NCBI GenBank assembly: GCA_049610385.1
Contig: JBMYZL010000005.1
Span: forward strand, 62,001-126,000
DNA: 64,000 bases
DNA from: JBMYZL01 sp049610385
GTDB lineage: Bacteria > Bacteroidota > Bacteroidia > Flavobacteriales_D > Sanyastnellaceae
Reading direction: 5' to 3'
Within the stretch, counting starts at the first letter, position 1. Each line of letters opens with the position of its first letter. The notes below the pieces were generated by a model. The model was not told where the DNA came from, made no database searches, and saw only the letters and a list, made by a program, of their open reading frames with translations. Below are positions 25,476 through 34,856 of this stretch, piece after piece. The position numbers were made by a program, and so were the translations under genes.

Positions 25476-26234
25476 ATGGCCTTAATTGAAGAATTGGAGC
25501 AGAGCGGGAATTGGCTCTTTCGATGGAGGAGCTTTCTGCCATTGATTTTGTTTGTGGCTGCTGTCCCAGTGGTGATTTGGGGTGGACATGCGCAGCCAGA
25601 TTATGCCGCTTGGCAATGGTGGTTGCCTTGTTTAATGGTGAGCCTTTTGGGCCAAATCATCCGGGCTATCACCATTGGTTACACACCCAGAGGGACTTCT
25701 GGTCGAAACACATCTGAAGGACAAGTCGCCGAAACGCTCAATACACAGGGCATTTATGGAACCGTTCGTCACCCGCTCTACGTGGGCAATTTCTTCATGT
25801 GGATGGGCATTGTGTTGTTCACGGGGGCGTGGTGGTTCAACCTGGCAGTGGTCTTGGCGTTTTGGTTGTATTACGAGCGCATCATGTTTGCAGAGGAGGC
25901 CTTTTTGCGTGGAAAATTTGGAGAGCGCTACTTGGAATGGTCTGCTCGCACACCGGCATTTGTCCCTCGTTTCGATGGATGGACGGCTCCCGCCGTTTCA
26001 TTTTCGATGCGCAATGTCCTGAAGCGAGAATACAACGGCTTTTTCGCTGTGTTTGTCAGTTTTGCGATGGTGGATGTGGCCCAATATGTGCGGGTGAACG
26101 GCGGATGGGGTGATGATGCCTTGTCGGCGCATTGGGCATGGATGCTGTTCGCCAGTGGCTTGCTTTTTTTGACCTTGCGGACTTTGAAAAAGAAAACCAG
26201 AATCCTTGATGTCGAAGGGCGAGAATATGTCTGA
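25476..26234 (+). CDS. ICMT/PEMT-like membrane methyltransferase
   Basis: This protein has 252 residues from ATG 25476; an in-frame TTG at 25431 would add 15 residues. It is a polytopic protein with about five helices and the signature YGTVRHPLYVGNFF of the isoprenylcysteine carboxyl methyltransferase/phospholipid methyltransferase group, where the RHP and a following Glu (YYERIMFAEE) bind S-adenosylmethionine. Bacterial members methylate lipids or are uncharacterised. A near-match box TAACTTGC lies 17 bases before the ATG. It is convergent with the SDR gene, with 5 bp between stops. Confidence 0.8.
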   Translation: MALIEELEQSGNWLFRWRSFLPLILFVAAVPVVIWGGHAQPDYAAWQWWLPCLMVSLLGQIIRAITIGYTPRGTSGRNTSEGQVAETLNTQGIYGTVRHPLYVGNFFMWMGIVLFTGAWWFNLAVVLAFWLYYERIMFAEEAFLRGKFGERYLEWSARTPAFVPRFDGWTAPAVSFSMRNVLKREYNGFFAVFVSFAMVDVAQYVRVNGGWGDDALSAHWAWMLFASGLLFLTLRTLKKKTRILDVEGREYV

Positions 26235-26239
26235 ATCCA

Positions 26240-27043
26240 CTAAGTGACGGCAGCCTTTCGGACCAATCGCCTCAGCAAGCCAGGAAAGAAACGTGCGAGA
26301 TATGCACCTAAGATTTCCGATTTGCCAATCAAAATCAAAGGTTTCTTGCGCTCCACAGCCCGAATCAAGCGTTCAGCACATACGTGTGGGGAGAGCCCTT
26401 GTCCAGTCTTTTGATCCATGGTTCCTTGTTGGCTTCCGTCACCGACCATGGCATTTTTCGAAATGTCAGTGTGTATGAAACCTGGACAGACGATGGTCAC
26501 GTGGATGCCATCGCCATGATGTTCTGCACGCAAAGACTCAAAAAATCCATGCAGTGCATGTTTGGCCCCGCAATAGCCAGAACGCAAGGGAGACGAAAAC
26601 AACCCCATGAGGCTCGTCACCACAACAAAATGTCCTTTTTGCCTGGAGATGAAATGGGGCAGGAGGGCTTTTGTCAACGCCACGGTCCCGAAGTAATCGA
26701 TTTCCATGATTTGCCTGTCTACCTCGAGGCTGGTGTCTATCACGCGAGACCGTTGACTGATCCCGCCACAATGAACCATGACATCCACATGAGAAAATTT
26801 CGTGACAACAGCCTCTACATGGCTCACCATTTCATTTGATCGCCCCAAATCAAGTGGCAAGACGTGCATCTGATCCTTCAGGGAATCGGGGGCTGCATCT
26901 CGCACAGCTTCGAGGGCTGCTTTACGACGAGAGCTCAGGATGACAGTGGCTCCTTTTTTTGCCCATGCCAGGGCTGTAGATCGTCCAATGCCACTGCTGG
27001 CTCCAGTGATCCATACCACTTTTGGCCCATTGCGCTCAGGCAT
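26240..27043 (-). CDS. Short-chain dehydrogenase/reductase
   Basis: This protein has 267 residues from ATG 27043; the longer frame runs into gyrB. The NAD(P)-binding TGASSGIG is at the N-terminus; the adjoining basic residues (SSRRKAAL) point to NADP preference. VHCGGIS replaces the usual NNAG, the catalytic Ser is in VVTSLMG, and YCGAK supplies Tyr and Lys. It resembles the SDR family 7-like group (DHRS7-type, with C-terminal hydrophobic segment). The substrate is unknown. It overlaps the 3' end of gyrB by 8 bp. Confidence 0.88.
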   Translation of the reverse strand: MPERNGPKVVWITGASSGIGRSTALAWAKKGATVILSSRRKAALEAVRDAAPDSLKDQMHVLPLDLGRSNEMVSHVEAVVTKFSHVDVMVHCGGISQRSRVIDTSLEVDRQIMEIDYFGTVALTKALLPHFISRQKGHFVVVTSLMGLFSSPLRSGYCGAKHALHGFFESLRAEHHGDGIHVTIVCPGFIHTDISKNAMVGDGSQQGTMDQKTGQGLSPHVCAERLIRAVERKKPLILIGKSEILGAYLARFFPGLLRRLVRKAAVT

Positions 27044-29033
27044 CGATGTTCGCGTACTTGGCGTTTTCTTCAATGAATGCCCTTCTGGGGGGAACGTCAT
27101 CTCCCATGAGCATAGAGAAGACGTGGTCGCAAGCGGCTGCATTTTCGATGGTCACCTGACGCAAAGTGCGATTTTCGGGATTCATTGTGGTGTCCCAAAG
27201 TTGTTCTGCGTTCATTTCACCAAGGCCTTTGTATCGTTGAATACCGATGCCCGATTCACTCCCTGAGGACCCTTTGTAACTCGCAATCAATTCATCTCGT
27301 TCATCATCGTTCCAGGCATATGCGGATTTGCTGCCTTTCTTGACCAAATACAAAGGTGGGGTCGCAATGTACACGTATCCTTTTTCAATCAAGTCCCGCA
27401 TGTGCCTGAACAAAAAGGTCAAAATGAGGGTCTCGATGTGTGAACCATCCACATCGGCATCACACATGATCACCACCTTGTGATAACGCAATTTGGTCAG
27501 GTTGAGAGCGCGTTCATCTTCTTCGGTACCTACTGTGACGCCGAGTGCAGTGTAAATGTTCTTGATTTCTTCATTGTCGAAAATCTTGTGTTGCATGGCC
27601 TTTTCGACGTTCAAAATTTTTCCGCGCAAAGGCATAATGGCCTGGAAGTTCCGATCCCTGCCTTGCTTGGCGGTTCCACCCGCGGAATCTCCCTCCACCA
27701 AGAAGAGTTCACAAACCGTGGGGTCTTTCTCTGCGCAGTCTGACAATTTGCCGGGCAAACCTGAGCCGGACATGACAGTCTTGCGTTGAACCATCTCACG
27801 CGCCTTGCGAGCGGCGTGGCGCGCTTGGGCGGCAAGAATGACTTTGTTTACAATGGTCTTGGCCTCATTGGGGTGCTCCTCCAAGTAGTTTTCGAGCATC
27901 TCGCTCACCGCTTGGCTCACAGGGGCGCCGACCTCATTGTTGCCCAGCTTGGTTTTCGTCTGCCCTTGAAACTGGGGTTCGGCCACCTTGACACTGACAA
28001 CCGCTGTCAAGCCTTCCCGAAAGTCGTCGGCACTGATGTCGAACTTCAATTTGTCCAACATGCCTGAGCTTTCTGCGTATTTCTTCAATGTCAATGTCAG
28101 GCCACGCCGAAACCCTGACAAGTGGGTTCCACCTTCATAGGTGTTGATGTTGTTGACGTAGCTGTACAAATTCTCGGTAAACGAAGTGTTGTAGGTCATC
28201 GCCACTTCCACAGGAATTCCGCCTTTTTCACTTGTCAAATGAATGACATCACCAATCAGGGGCTCTCGACTTTCATCTAGGAAAGTGACAAAATCTTGAA
28301 GCCCAGCTTCACTGTGAAATTCTTCGTGCTTGAATCCGGTGTCGTTTCCCTCTTCATCTTGCACTTGAATGCGCTCATCGGTCAGGGAAATTCGAATGCC
28401 GCGGTTCAGAAAAGCCAATTCTCGCATGCGATTGGCTAGGGTATCGTAATTGTATTCGAGGGTTTCGAAAATTTCAGCATCTGGCTGAAATTCCACTGTA
28501 GTCCCCGTGCGGTCGGTGGTGCCAATTTCACGAACGGCATAGGATTCTTTGCCTCGGCTGTATGCTTGTTCGAACACTTTGCCTCCTCGGTGGACTTCTG
28601 CACGCAAATGAATAGACAGTGCGTTTACACAACTCACCCCTACGCCATGCAATCCGCCTGATACTTTGTAAGAATCCTTGTCAAATTTACCTCCGGCCCC
28701 AATTTTTGTCATCACCACTTGCAATGCCGAGACCCCTTCTTTTGCGTGTATGTCAGTCGGGATGCCTCGTCCATTGTCAGTTACTCGAATGCCGTTCTCA
28801 CTCGTGATGGCCACAGTGATGGCATCGCAATGACCTGCCAATGCTTCATCAATGGAATTGTCCACAACTTCATAAACGAGGTGATGCAATCCCCGTACAC
28901 CGACATCACCGATGTACATGGACGGGCGCATGCGAACGTGCTCCATGCCCTCCAGGGCTTGAATATTGCTCGCGTCATATTTTGTATTCTGGACCGGTTG
29001 TCCTTCCGGATTTTCAGGCTTGGAACTTTCCAT
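27036..29033 (-). CDS. gyrB: DNA gyrase subunit B
   Basis: This 665-residue ATPase subunit of DNA gyrase introduces negative supercoils with GyrA. The GHKL ATP site shows VVDNSIDEALAG, RVTDNGRGIP and a GLHGVG loop; the transducer has QTKTKLG; the Toprim domain has EGDSAGGTAKQGRDR and CDADVDGSHI. The C-terminal IQRYKGLGEMN is intact and there is no large insertion, which is the short Bacteroidota form. A -7 box (TATTTTCG) lies 36 bases upstream, so gyrB has a real leader, unlike many neighbours. Confidence 0.97.
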   Translation of the reverse strand: MESSKPENPEGQPVQNTKYDASNIQALEGMEHVRMRPSMYIGDVGVRGLHHLVYEVVDNSIDEALAGHCDAITVAITSENGIRVTDNGRGIPTDIHAKEGVSALQVVMTKIGAGGKFDKDSYKVSGGLHGVGVSCVNALSIHLRAEVHRGGKVFEQAYSRGKESYAVREIGTTDRTGTTVEFQPDAEIFETLEYNYDTLANRMRELAFLNRGIRISLTDERIQVQDEEGNDTGFKHEEFHSEAGLQDFVTFLDESREPLIGDVIHLTSEKGGIPVEVAMTYNTSFTENLYSYVNNINTYEGGTHLSGFRRGLTLTLKKYAESSGMLDKLKFDISADDFREGLTAVVSVKVAEPQFQGQTKTKLGNNEVGAPVSQAVSEMLENYLEEHPNEAKTIVNKVILAAQARHAARKAREMVQRKTVMSGSGLPGKLSDCAEKDPTVCELFLVEGDSAGGTAKQGRDRNFQAIMPLRGKILNVEKAMQHKIFDNEEIKNIYTALGVTVGTEEDERALNLTKLRYHKVVIMCDADVDGSHIETLILTFLFRHMRDLIEKGYVYIATPPLYLVKKGSKSAYAWNDDERDELIASYKGSSGSESGIGIQRYKGLGEMNAEQLWDTTMNPENRTLRQVTIENAAACDHVFSMLMGDDVPPRRAFIEENAKYANIDA

Positions 29034-29069
29034 CTTGTTTTGTCTTATTCTCCCGCAGGGTATATCCCT

Positions 29070-29077
29070 CGAAAATA
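29070..29077 (-). promoter_or_regulatory. -7-like box (TATTTTCG) of gyrB
   Basis: The minus-strand TATTTTCG is 36 bases from the gyrB ATG, which predicts a leader of about 30 nt. The region 29034-29198 otherwise holds no gene. Confidence 0.5.
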
Positions 29078-29198
29078 CGCCTGAATCCCTTGATGGGCCT
29101 GCATTTCACGCGGATAATTACGCCGATTTTTCCACATCTAACGAACAAACCGAATGCGGTTCACGAAGCGCGAAGCAAAATCGAGAAGAACGAAGTAT

Positions 29199-30932
29199 TC
29201 AAAAGGCGTAAGTTGCGCCCAGCATGGCCTGAAATCCCTGGACGGGAATGTTTGGCGCAGCGAAATATTGCGCACCTGTGAGGTTCACCAACCGAACGAA
29301 TCCACTCAAGCGTGCGGTGTACATGTATTCCACATCCAAATTGAAACGGACAGTGCGTCCCAGATCGAATCGATAGGCGTTATCTGGATCGCCTGAAATG
29401 GTTTCGTTGTTTCCGAAATTGACATAGGACAATCCCTGTCTTTGATCCGTGATGCGCACCCCGGCTCCGAAGTTGAATTTGTCTGCAAGGGCATAGCGCG
29501 CTTGGAAATCCATTTCCAATTGGGGCAAACCCCAGGGGTCGGACTGGTTCGATAAACCGTACGTGTAGGCAGTCACGTCACCAATCAACTCAAAGTGGTT
29601 CCCGAATCGCAATGTGGCCGTGCCACTAAATCCATTGGTGGTGAGGGTGTCGATGCGCGTGGTCAAAGGTGGACCTCCGACTGCGTGAATGCCCCCAAGT
29701 TCATCTGAAACGTAGGCTGCGCTGTCCAGGGCCCAATAGGCATGTTGTGCATTGCGCCGAGAGAACAATCGGATGTGATAATGGAAAGCAGAAGTGATGT
29801 TGCCTTTTAATCCAGTTTCCAATTCGAATTTGTTGTAGTCAGCTGGCAATGCTGATACGGGGTTGAGCCACGGCGTGTTCGCAAAAGCATGACGGTAAGG
29901 ATTGGCGTTCACGCCTCCGTCCAAATGGGCGTAGGGCACAAGCAGGCCTTTCAACACCACCAGTTCTGCAGAAGCCTTCGGGTAAAAATGAAAGACCTGA
30001 GCCCCGCGTGCATCGACATAAATCCCGGCTCCTGCGCGCACACGCAATGGACCTTTCTGGGTTTCGACTGTGGGCTCAACACCCGCGACAAAGGTTAAAC
30101 GGTTGGAATCGGGGCGCAAATGGAGCTGATCCTGGACAATGCTCAAGGCCAAACTCATTTCGTTGTCTTCCCGATAAGTGGTGTATGCGGCATCCAGTTG
30201 AAACAAGTGCTCACGAACGGTTGCAGTGTCCCTGAAATGATTGTAACGCATGTTTGCGTGGAAATGCCCATCCGTGCTGTCTTGACGGATGGTCCGAACA
30301 CGGGTGGCCAAACCCCAATCTGTGAATGGCATGCTCGAAGCAATGCTGTCGGCGATGGGACTGAAGTAACTCACCAAATCCCGTTGGGCATTGGCTTCTC
30401 CACGCAATACCCAATTGCGATAATGCCTTTCACCCCAAAGTTGGATACCAGTTCTGGAAAAGTGCTGGGCCACACTGTCAGTTGGGACATCGACGAATCC
30501 ACCCTTGGTGGAACGGGCGGTACCCATGGCGCCCCACGCACCTTTTCGAGAACGCAAATCGGTCATACTCGCTTCGAGCATGGGCGAAAGAAACCGGCCA
30601 AATCCAGCACGCAAATAACCTCGATAGAGTCGGGGAAGGGGTGGATCTACATGGAGGCGTGTGGGCCCGACAGGAATCATATCCGGCGCGATATTGAGTC
30701 GTTTGGGCAGAATGGAGTAGTCGAAAGTCGGTTTTTGAATGCCCAAATCTGCGGGTTCAGGCCACGTCAAGATTTTGTGTGCATCTTGGATCAAAAGCTC
30801 ACGATCACCTACAAACGTGACATCCAAATCCAAGGTGTCCGTTGTTTGAGCGATAATGGTATGGGGGGGCACAGCCAAGAACCATGCAAAAATCACAAAC
30901 AGGCTCTGAAAGGGAAATGAACGAATGATCAT
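29199..30932 (-). CDS. Outer-membrane beta-barrel protein (TonB-receptor-like, no plug)
   Basis: This 577-residue exported protein has a signal peptide ending near HTIIAQT. After a short N-terminal linker, the chain alternates aromatic and polar residues in repeated strands to the end and finishes in an aromatic residue (QAMLGATYAF), typical of outer-membrane barrels. No plug domain or TonB box is visible, so passive transport or a structural role is more likely than TonB-driven uptake. Its ATG overlaps the stop of the TPR gene by 4 bp, linking the two. The exact function is unknown. Confidence 0.78.
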   Translation of the reverse strand: MIIRSFPFQSLFVIFAWFLAVPPHTIIAQTTDTLDLDVTFVGDRELLIQDAHKILTWPEPADLGIQKPTFDYSILPKRLNIAPDMIPVGPTRLHVDPPLPRLYRGYLRAGFGRFLSPMLEASMTDLRSRKGAWGAMGTARSTKGGFVDVPTDSVAQHFSRTGIQLWGERHYRNWVLRGEANAQRDLVSYFSPIADSIASSMPFTDWGLATRVRTIRQDSTDGHFHANMRYNHFRDTATVREHLFQLDAAYTTYREDNEMSLALSIVQDQLHLRPDSNRLTFVAGVEPTVETQKGPLRVRAGAGIYVDARGAQVFHFYPKASAELVVLKGLLVPYAHLDGGVNANPYRHAFANTPWLNPVSALPADYNKFELETGLKGNITSAFHYHIRLFSRRNAQHAYWALDSAAYVSDELGGIHAVGGPPLTTRIDTLTTNGFSGTATLRFGNHFELIGDVTAYTYGLSNQSDPWGLPQLEMDFQARYALADKFNFGAGVRITDQRQGLSYVNFGNNETISGDPDNAYRFDLGRTVRFNLDVEYMYTARLSGFVRLVNLTGAQYFAAPNIPVQGFQAMLGATYAF

Positions 30933-33900
30933 GGACGAGCGGGGTTCAGATTCAACGTGTCTTCACGAATTGGCGCCACGAATTGTGTGGTATCAGAGGG
31001 GGTGAGGTTTTCGGATTCCAATTGCTGTATTTGCTGCAATAGGTCTTCGGTTTCGACGGTGATTTCTGGCTGGTCCACATTGGCCAAAATGCTTTCTGCC
31101 GTGGCACGGGCCTGGAACAAATCGCCCAATCCGATGTAGACTTTGACCAGCAAAACAAAGGATTTGATCTTCCACTTGTCATAAGCGGTAAATGCATCGA
31201 TTAATTCGAAGATTTCTTGCTCAGCTGCCTCGTATTGGTCTCGCTTGAATGCAATTTCACACATCAAGTATTTGCTTTCGGCACCTCTCGCCCCTCCGTA
31301 TTCAGCAACTGCTGAAAGGTCTTGGTCAGATGAAACCCAATCTTCATTGTCGAAGGCAATTTTGCCGCGCCAGAACAAAGCTGTGCGCCGGATGTCTTCT
31401 GGGGTTCTATCGTCTGCCAATACCTGATCGGCATAGGCTTTTGCGGACTCGGGTTCTTGCAACAAATAGTGACATCTCATCAATCCGATTCGGGCTTCAA
31501 GGACATTTTCAGTCCGAACACTGACGGCTTCAAGCGTGGAATAGTGCTTTCGGGCAGTGCTCAAATCGGAAGCATTCCATGCCATGGTGGCGGCCCCCAA
31601 GGCGGAGGGTTCCGTGTAATCGTTTGTGGGTTGGGCCAAAACATATTCGAAAGCTTTCCTTGCCTCGGCATTCCGTCCCAAATCATAGGCGCAATTGCCC
31701 AAAAAGAAGTGGGCTTCTGTCAAAAATTTGCCTTGATCGTAGGAACGGATGTACTCTCCAAGGCGCATAACGGCTTTGTCGCAATTGCGTTCCAAGGCTT
31801 CTGTCCGCGCAGCCGTGTACAAGCGCTCTTCGATTTCATCACCGTCGAGACCCACCCCCGAAGGAATATCGTCCATCAATCCACGGTCGATCAGCAACGG
31901 TTCCACGACATTGAATGCATCTCCGGCGATGGCATCGTTGCCATATTCTTTTCGAATCCGGTCCCAGAGGTCCAAGACATCTTGCTCCCGGCCTTGTTTG
32001 AGTCCGATCAGACACAAATCTACAAGCGCATATTTCGTCTTTGGGCTATTGGGGTGTTGGGCGAGGAGGGCATCGAGGTGGGCTTTAGCCCGATCCAATT
32101 CTTCCTCTTCAATAAGCAATCTTGCCGCCTCGTAGCGCGCTTCTGGAACCAAACTGGAAGTTGGATAGTCCCGAACCAACAGGTCAAATGCGGCAATCGC
32201 GGCAGGTCGATCATCGAGGTATCCACGGCAAAGTGCGACTTGGAATTGGGCATAATCCGAGGCTTCAGAGGCGAGCACTGCTGAATAAGAATCGGCAGCT
32301 TGTGCAAAGGATTTGTTTGCAAAAAAACAATCTCCCGCCCGCAATTGGGCATCCAATGTTCTGCGCGGGCTTTTGCCATTGTCTACTTTCAGAAAAGAGC
32401 GGAATGCAGACAAGGCGTCGACATATTTCTTTCGTTTGAACAAGGTGTACCCCCGAGCGTATTCAGCTTGTGCGTAATAGGGACTGTTATATGCCCCCGG
32501 TTGCTCAATGAAGGCGCCATAATGTGATGTAGCCGTAGGGTAGCGTTTGAGCAAATAGTTCAATTCACCCTGCCAAAAGTGCGACTCCGCGGTCAAGACG
32601 GGATCAATGGGGTAAGTCCTTACTTCATTGAAGTGATGTTCGGCGTCCTCGAATTTGTCCGCCCTGAAAAGTTCTACACCGCGGTTGTAACTGACCAATT
32701 GCCAAGCTTTTCGCACCTCGATATTTTTGTCCTGGATTCGATCCAATGCTTTGAGGGCGCGATCATAATCCTTGGATGTCAGGTACACTTCGAGCAGAAA
32801 ACCATAAGCTTCATCAGATCGCTTGGAGTTGGGGAATTCCTCGATGTAATGTTCAAAGGCCGTGATGGCATCATCAAAAGGATTGTATGAAAGCTCAAAT
32901 GCCAGTTTGGCATGATTGAACAAGGCATCTTCTCGAATGTCCAAGTCATGGTTCATTTCTGCAGCTTTCCGAAAAGCAGTTCTTGCTTTGTCCTTTTCAC
33001 CAAGCCGCACATAGCAATCGGCCATGTGATACAAGGCATTTTGGGCCAAATCATCCGCTTCCCTGGTTACAAGCGCAAAGGCATTGAGGGCTTCACGTTC
33101 ATCTCCACCTTGGTGCCGGATGAACCCCATTTGGTAGGCGAAAGGCCTTGTGCGTTGGGGACCCCTTGTTGCTTTCCAAGCTTGCTCGAGCAATGGCCGC
33201 GCCAAATCATAGGTTTGCCGGCGGTAATGGGCGTCGCCAAGAAGATGGGCAACTTCGTCCTGTTCACTGATGTTCAAAGGACTGTCCTCTGAAAGTAAAG
33301 CGGGTGCATATTGAATCAATTCGTCAAAGCGATCGGTTTCGTGCAGCAATTGTGCGATGTAAATGGGAACGAGGTCTTCGAAGTCTTTCTTTTGGGCCAA
33401 ATCCCTGAAACCCTGCAAGGCAACACCTGGCTTGCCCTGGACGTAAGCGATGTGAGAGAAGTAATATTTGGCGGGGTCGGCGTATGGACCCACACCCGAT
33501 TGGACGGCGTAAAGGTCAGTTTTGGCTTCATCATACCGTTCCTCCTCAAACAGGGAGTGACCCCGTTTGAATTTTAGTTCATCTGACATGGATGCATTCA
33601 ACCGCCTTTCGGCGATTTCATTGAATACATCCACGGCCTCTGACCAGTCTTTTTCCTGATAGAGGTGGTTGGCATGGTCCCATTTCGCTTGTTTACTGAG
33701 TGGGTGGTCCGGATGGGCAGCAGCGAATTTCGCAATCCGTTCACCGGCATCTTTGTGGTACAAGAAGAGGGCACATAGCGCTTGGTGGTATTCCGCTTCA
33801 ATGCGTCGCGTGTGATCGTCGGGTAAGTCGCTGTTCGATGCCCATTGGGTATAAAGTGCTGTGGCCAACCCATATTTTTCTTTGTCGAAAGCATCTTTCG

Positions 33901-34042
33901 CTGCTGTCCAAATGGGGTCTTCGCCGTACCATTCCACACCCATGGGATATTGTGCAATGGCCAGACCAGAGGTTGCCAAGGAAGCGCCGACCAAAACGCT
34001 TCGAAAGGCCAGATTTGTCAAGTGGATACCGTTCACCATCAT
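30929..34042 (-). CDS. Large exported TPR protein
   Basis: This protein has about 1037 residues. I place the start at ATG 34042 (or the adjacent ATG 34039) because a TACTTTCG box lies 17 bases upstream, inside what would be the N-terminus of the longer frame, and because it gives a clean signal peptide ending near GLAIAQ. The rest is almost entirely tetratricopeptide-like helical repeats (many A-x-Y-x-x-A and F-x-x-Y-P-x-S units, BamD/YbgF-like). It should be a periplasmic scaffold. Coupling by a 4-bp overlap to an outer-membrane barrel suggests that they form a complex. No catalytic domain is seen. Confidence 0.85.
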   Translation of the reverse strand: MMVNGIHLTNLAFRSVLVGASLATSGLAIAQYPMGVEWYGEDPIWTAAKDAFDKEKYGLATALYTQWASNSDLPDDHTRRIEAEYHQALCALFLYHKDAGERIAKFAAAHPDHPLSKQAKWDHANHLYQEKDWSEAVDVFNEIAERRLNASMSDELKFKRGHSLFEEERYDEAKTDLYAVQSGVGPYADPAKYYFSHIAYVQGKPGVALQGFRDLAQKKDFEDLVPIYIAQLLHETDRFDELIQYAPALLSEDSPLNISEQDEVAHLLGDAHYRRQTYDLARPLLEQAWKATRGPQRTRPFAYQMGFIRHQGGDEREALNAFALVTREADDLAQNALYHMADCYVRLGEKDKARTAFRKAAEMNHDLDIREDALFNHAKLAFELSYNPFDDAITAFEHYIEEFPNSKRSDEAYGFLLEVYLTSKDYDRALKALDRIQDKNIEVRKAWQLVSYNRGVELFRADKFEDAEHHFNEVRTYPIDPVLTAESHFWQGELNYLLKRYPTATSHYGAFIEQPGAYNSPYYAQAEYARGYTLFKRKKYVDALSAFRSFLKVDNGKSPRRTLDAQLRAGDCFFANKSFAQAADSYSAVLASEASDYAQFQVALCRGYLDDRPAAIAAFDLLVRDYPTSSLVPEARYEAARLLIEEEELDRAKAHLDALLAQHPNSPKTKYALVDLCLIGLKQGREQDVLDLWDRIRKEYGNDAIAGDAFNVVEPLLIDRGLMDDIPSGVGLDGDEIEERLYTAARTEALERNCDKAVMRLGEYIRSYDQGKFLTEAHFFLGNCAYDLGRNAEARKAFEYVLAQPTNDYTEPSALGAATMAWNASDLSTARKHYSTLEAVSVRTENVLEARIGLMRCHYLLQEPESAKAYADQVLADDRTPEDIRRTALFWRGKIAFDNEDWVSSDQDLSAVAEYGGARGAESKYLMCEIAFKRDQYEAAEQEIFELIDAFTAYDKWKIKSFVLLVKVYIGLGDLFQARATAESILANVDQPEITVETEDLLQQIQQLESENLTPSDTTQFVAPIREDTLNLNPARP

Positions 34043-34059
34043 TGCGTCCAGAATTCCTT

Positions 34060-34067
34060 CGAAAGTA
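34060..34067 (-). promoter_or_regulatory. -7-like box (TACTTTCG) of the TPR/barrel operon
   Basis: The minus-strand TACTTTCG sits 17 bases upstream of the ATGATG pair at 34037-34042. It supports the downstream start codon and a leader of about 11 nt. Confidence 0.5.
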
Positions 34068-34185
34068 GCATGCTCACCCATTGCGTTGTTCGGGTTCTCT
34101 TCGGAGTTCTCAACGCCTCAATGTGCCTTATGCTTGCTTCGAGGGAATCCGAACATGAATGATTTTGGAAAGTTTGGGGAAAGCA

Positions 34186-34218
34186 CAAAAAAACGGGAGA
34201 TCCGCATGGACCTCCCGT
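34186..34218 (-). terminator. Rho-independent terminator of the DUF4920 gene
   Basis: An imperfect 11-bp hairpin (ACGGGAG-A-TCC, loop GCAT, with one A/C mismatch) spans 34193-34218. It is followed on the minus strand by a run of seven T. It closes the gltP-type symporter/PorE-like/DUF4920 unit before the TPR operon. Confidence 0.85.
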
Positions 34219-34250
34219 TGAAGTTCTTCAGAAGAAACAGTTTACATCAT

Positions 34251-34856
34251 TCAGTGACTGTGCACTTCGTGATCATGTTCACCGTGATCATGATCGTGGT
34301 GGTCAGATTCTTCATGATCATCGCCAGCCATGGGCGCTCCTTCGGGCACATTTTTGATGAGGACGCCTGCCGCTTCAATGGCAAGCTCGAATTTGGGTTC
34401 AGACACGGCATCGATGTCAGCTTGAGGCGCCCCAGCATCTTCTAACAAATGCTTTTGCATCTCCACGGATACCGTATCATGATATGCCTTTCCTTGAATC
34501 ACTGCAAGATTTCCTTGAACCCCGTCCAAAGGAACGAAAAAGGCATGGTCCTTCATGTAGACCATGATGGTGTCTCCTCCTGGACCTTTTACATTCATCC
34601 AACATCCCATTTTGGTGCATGTTTGGACAATTTCCGCGTAAAAAGTGCCTTCAGCGCCGCCGTCGCTTTCCATTTTCTCGCCCAATTCGTCCATCGAGAG
34701 CGTGGTTTTCCGATTGACCTTGAAGGCTTCACCGTAAGCCGTCCAATTTTTTTCTTCTTTGTGGTTTGCACGAGACCCCTGATCTGCAGGTCCCTCACCA
34801 CAGGCCACCAGGATCATCAGTCCTGACATAGTGGCAATCATTGTGTTGCGAATCAT
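34251..34856 (-). CDS. DUF4920 lipoprotein with histidine-rich tail
   Basis: This 201-residue protein has a lipoprotein signal peptide with the lipobox LVAC (Cys at about residue 19). The core (residues 40-140) matches DUF4920: a TCTKMGCWM cysteine motif, then VYMKDHAFFVPLDGVQG. The last 23 residues are almost only His, Asp and Glu (DDHEESDHHDHDHGEHDHE), a typical metal-binding tail. Function is unknown; divalent metal handling in the periplasm is a reasonable inference. The start overlaps the stop of the PorE-like gene by 3 bp, and a TATTTTCG box lies 4 bases upstream, inside that gene. Confidence 0.82.
   Translation of the reverse strand: MIRNTMIATMSGLMILVACGEGPADQGSRANHKEEKNWTAYGEAFKVNRKTTLSMDELGEKMESDGGAEGTFYAEIVQTCTKMGCWMNVKGPGGDTIMVYMKDHAFFVPLDGVQGNLAVIQGKAYHDTVSVEMQKHLLEDAGAPQADIDAVSEPKFELAIEAAGVLIKNVPEGAPMAGDDHEESDHHDHDHGEHDHEVHSH

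Noticed and set aside
27001..29033. Long plus-strand frames opposite gyrB and the SDR gene
   Set aside because: They are antisense shadows with biased composition and no motifs.
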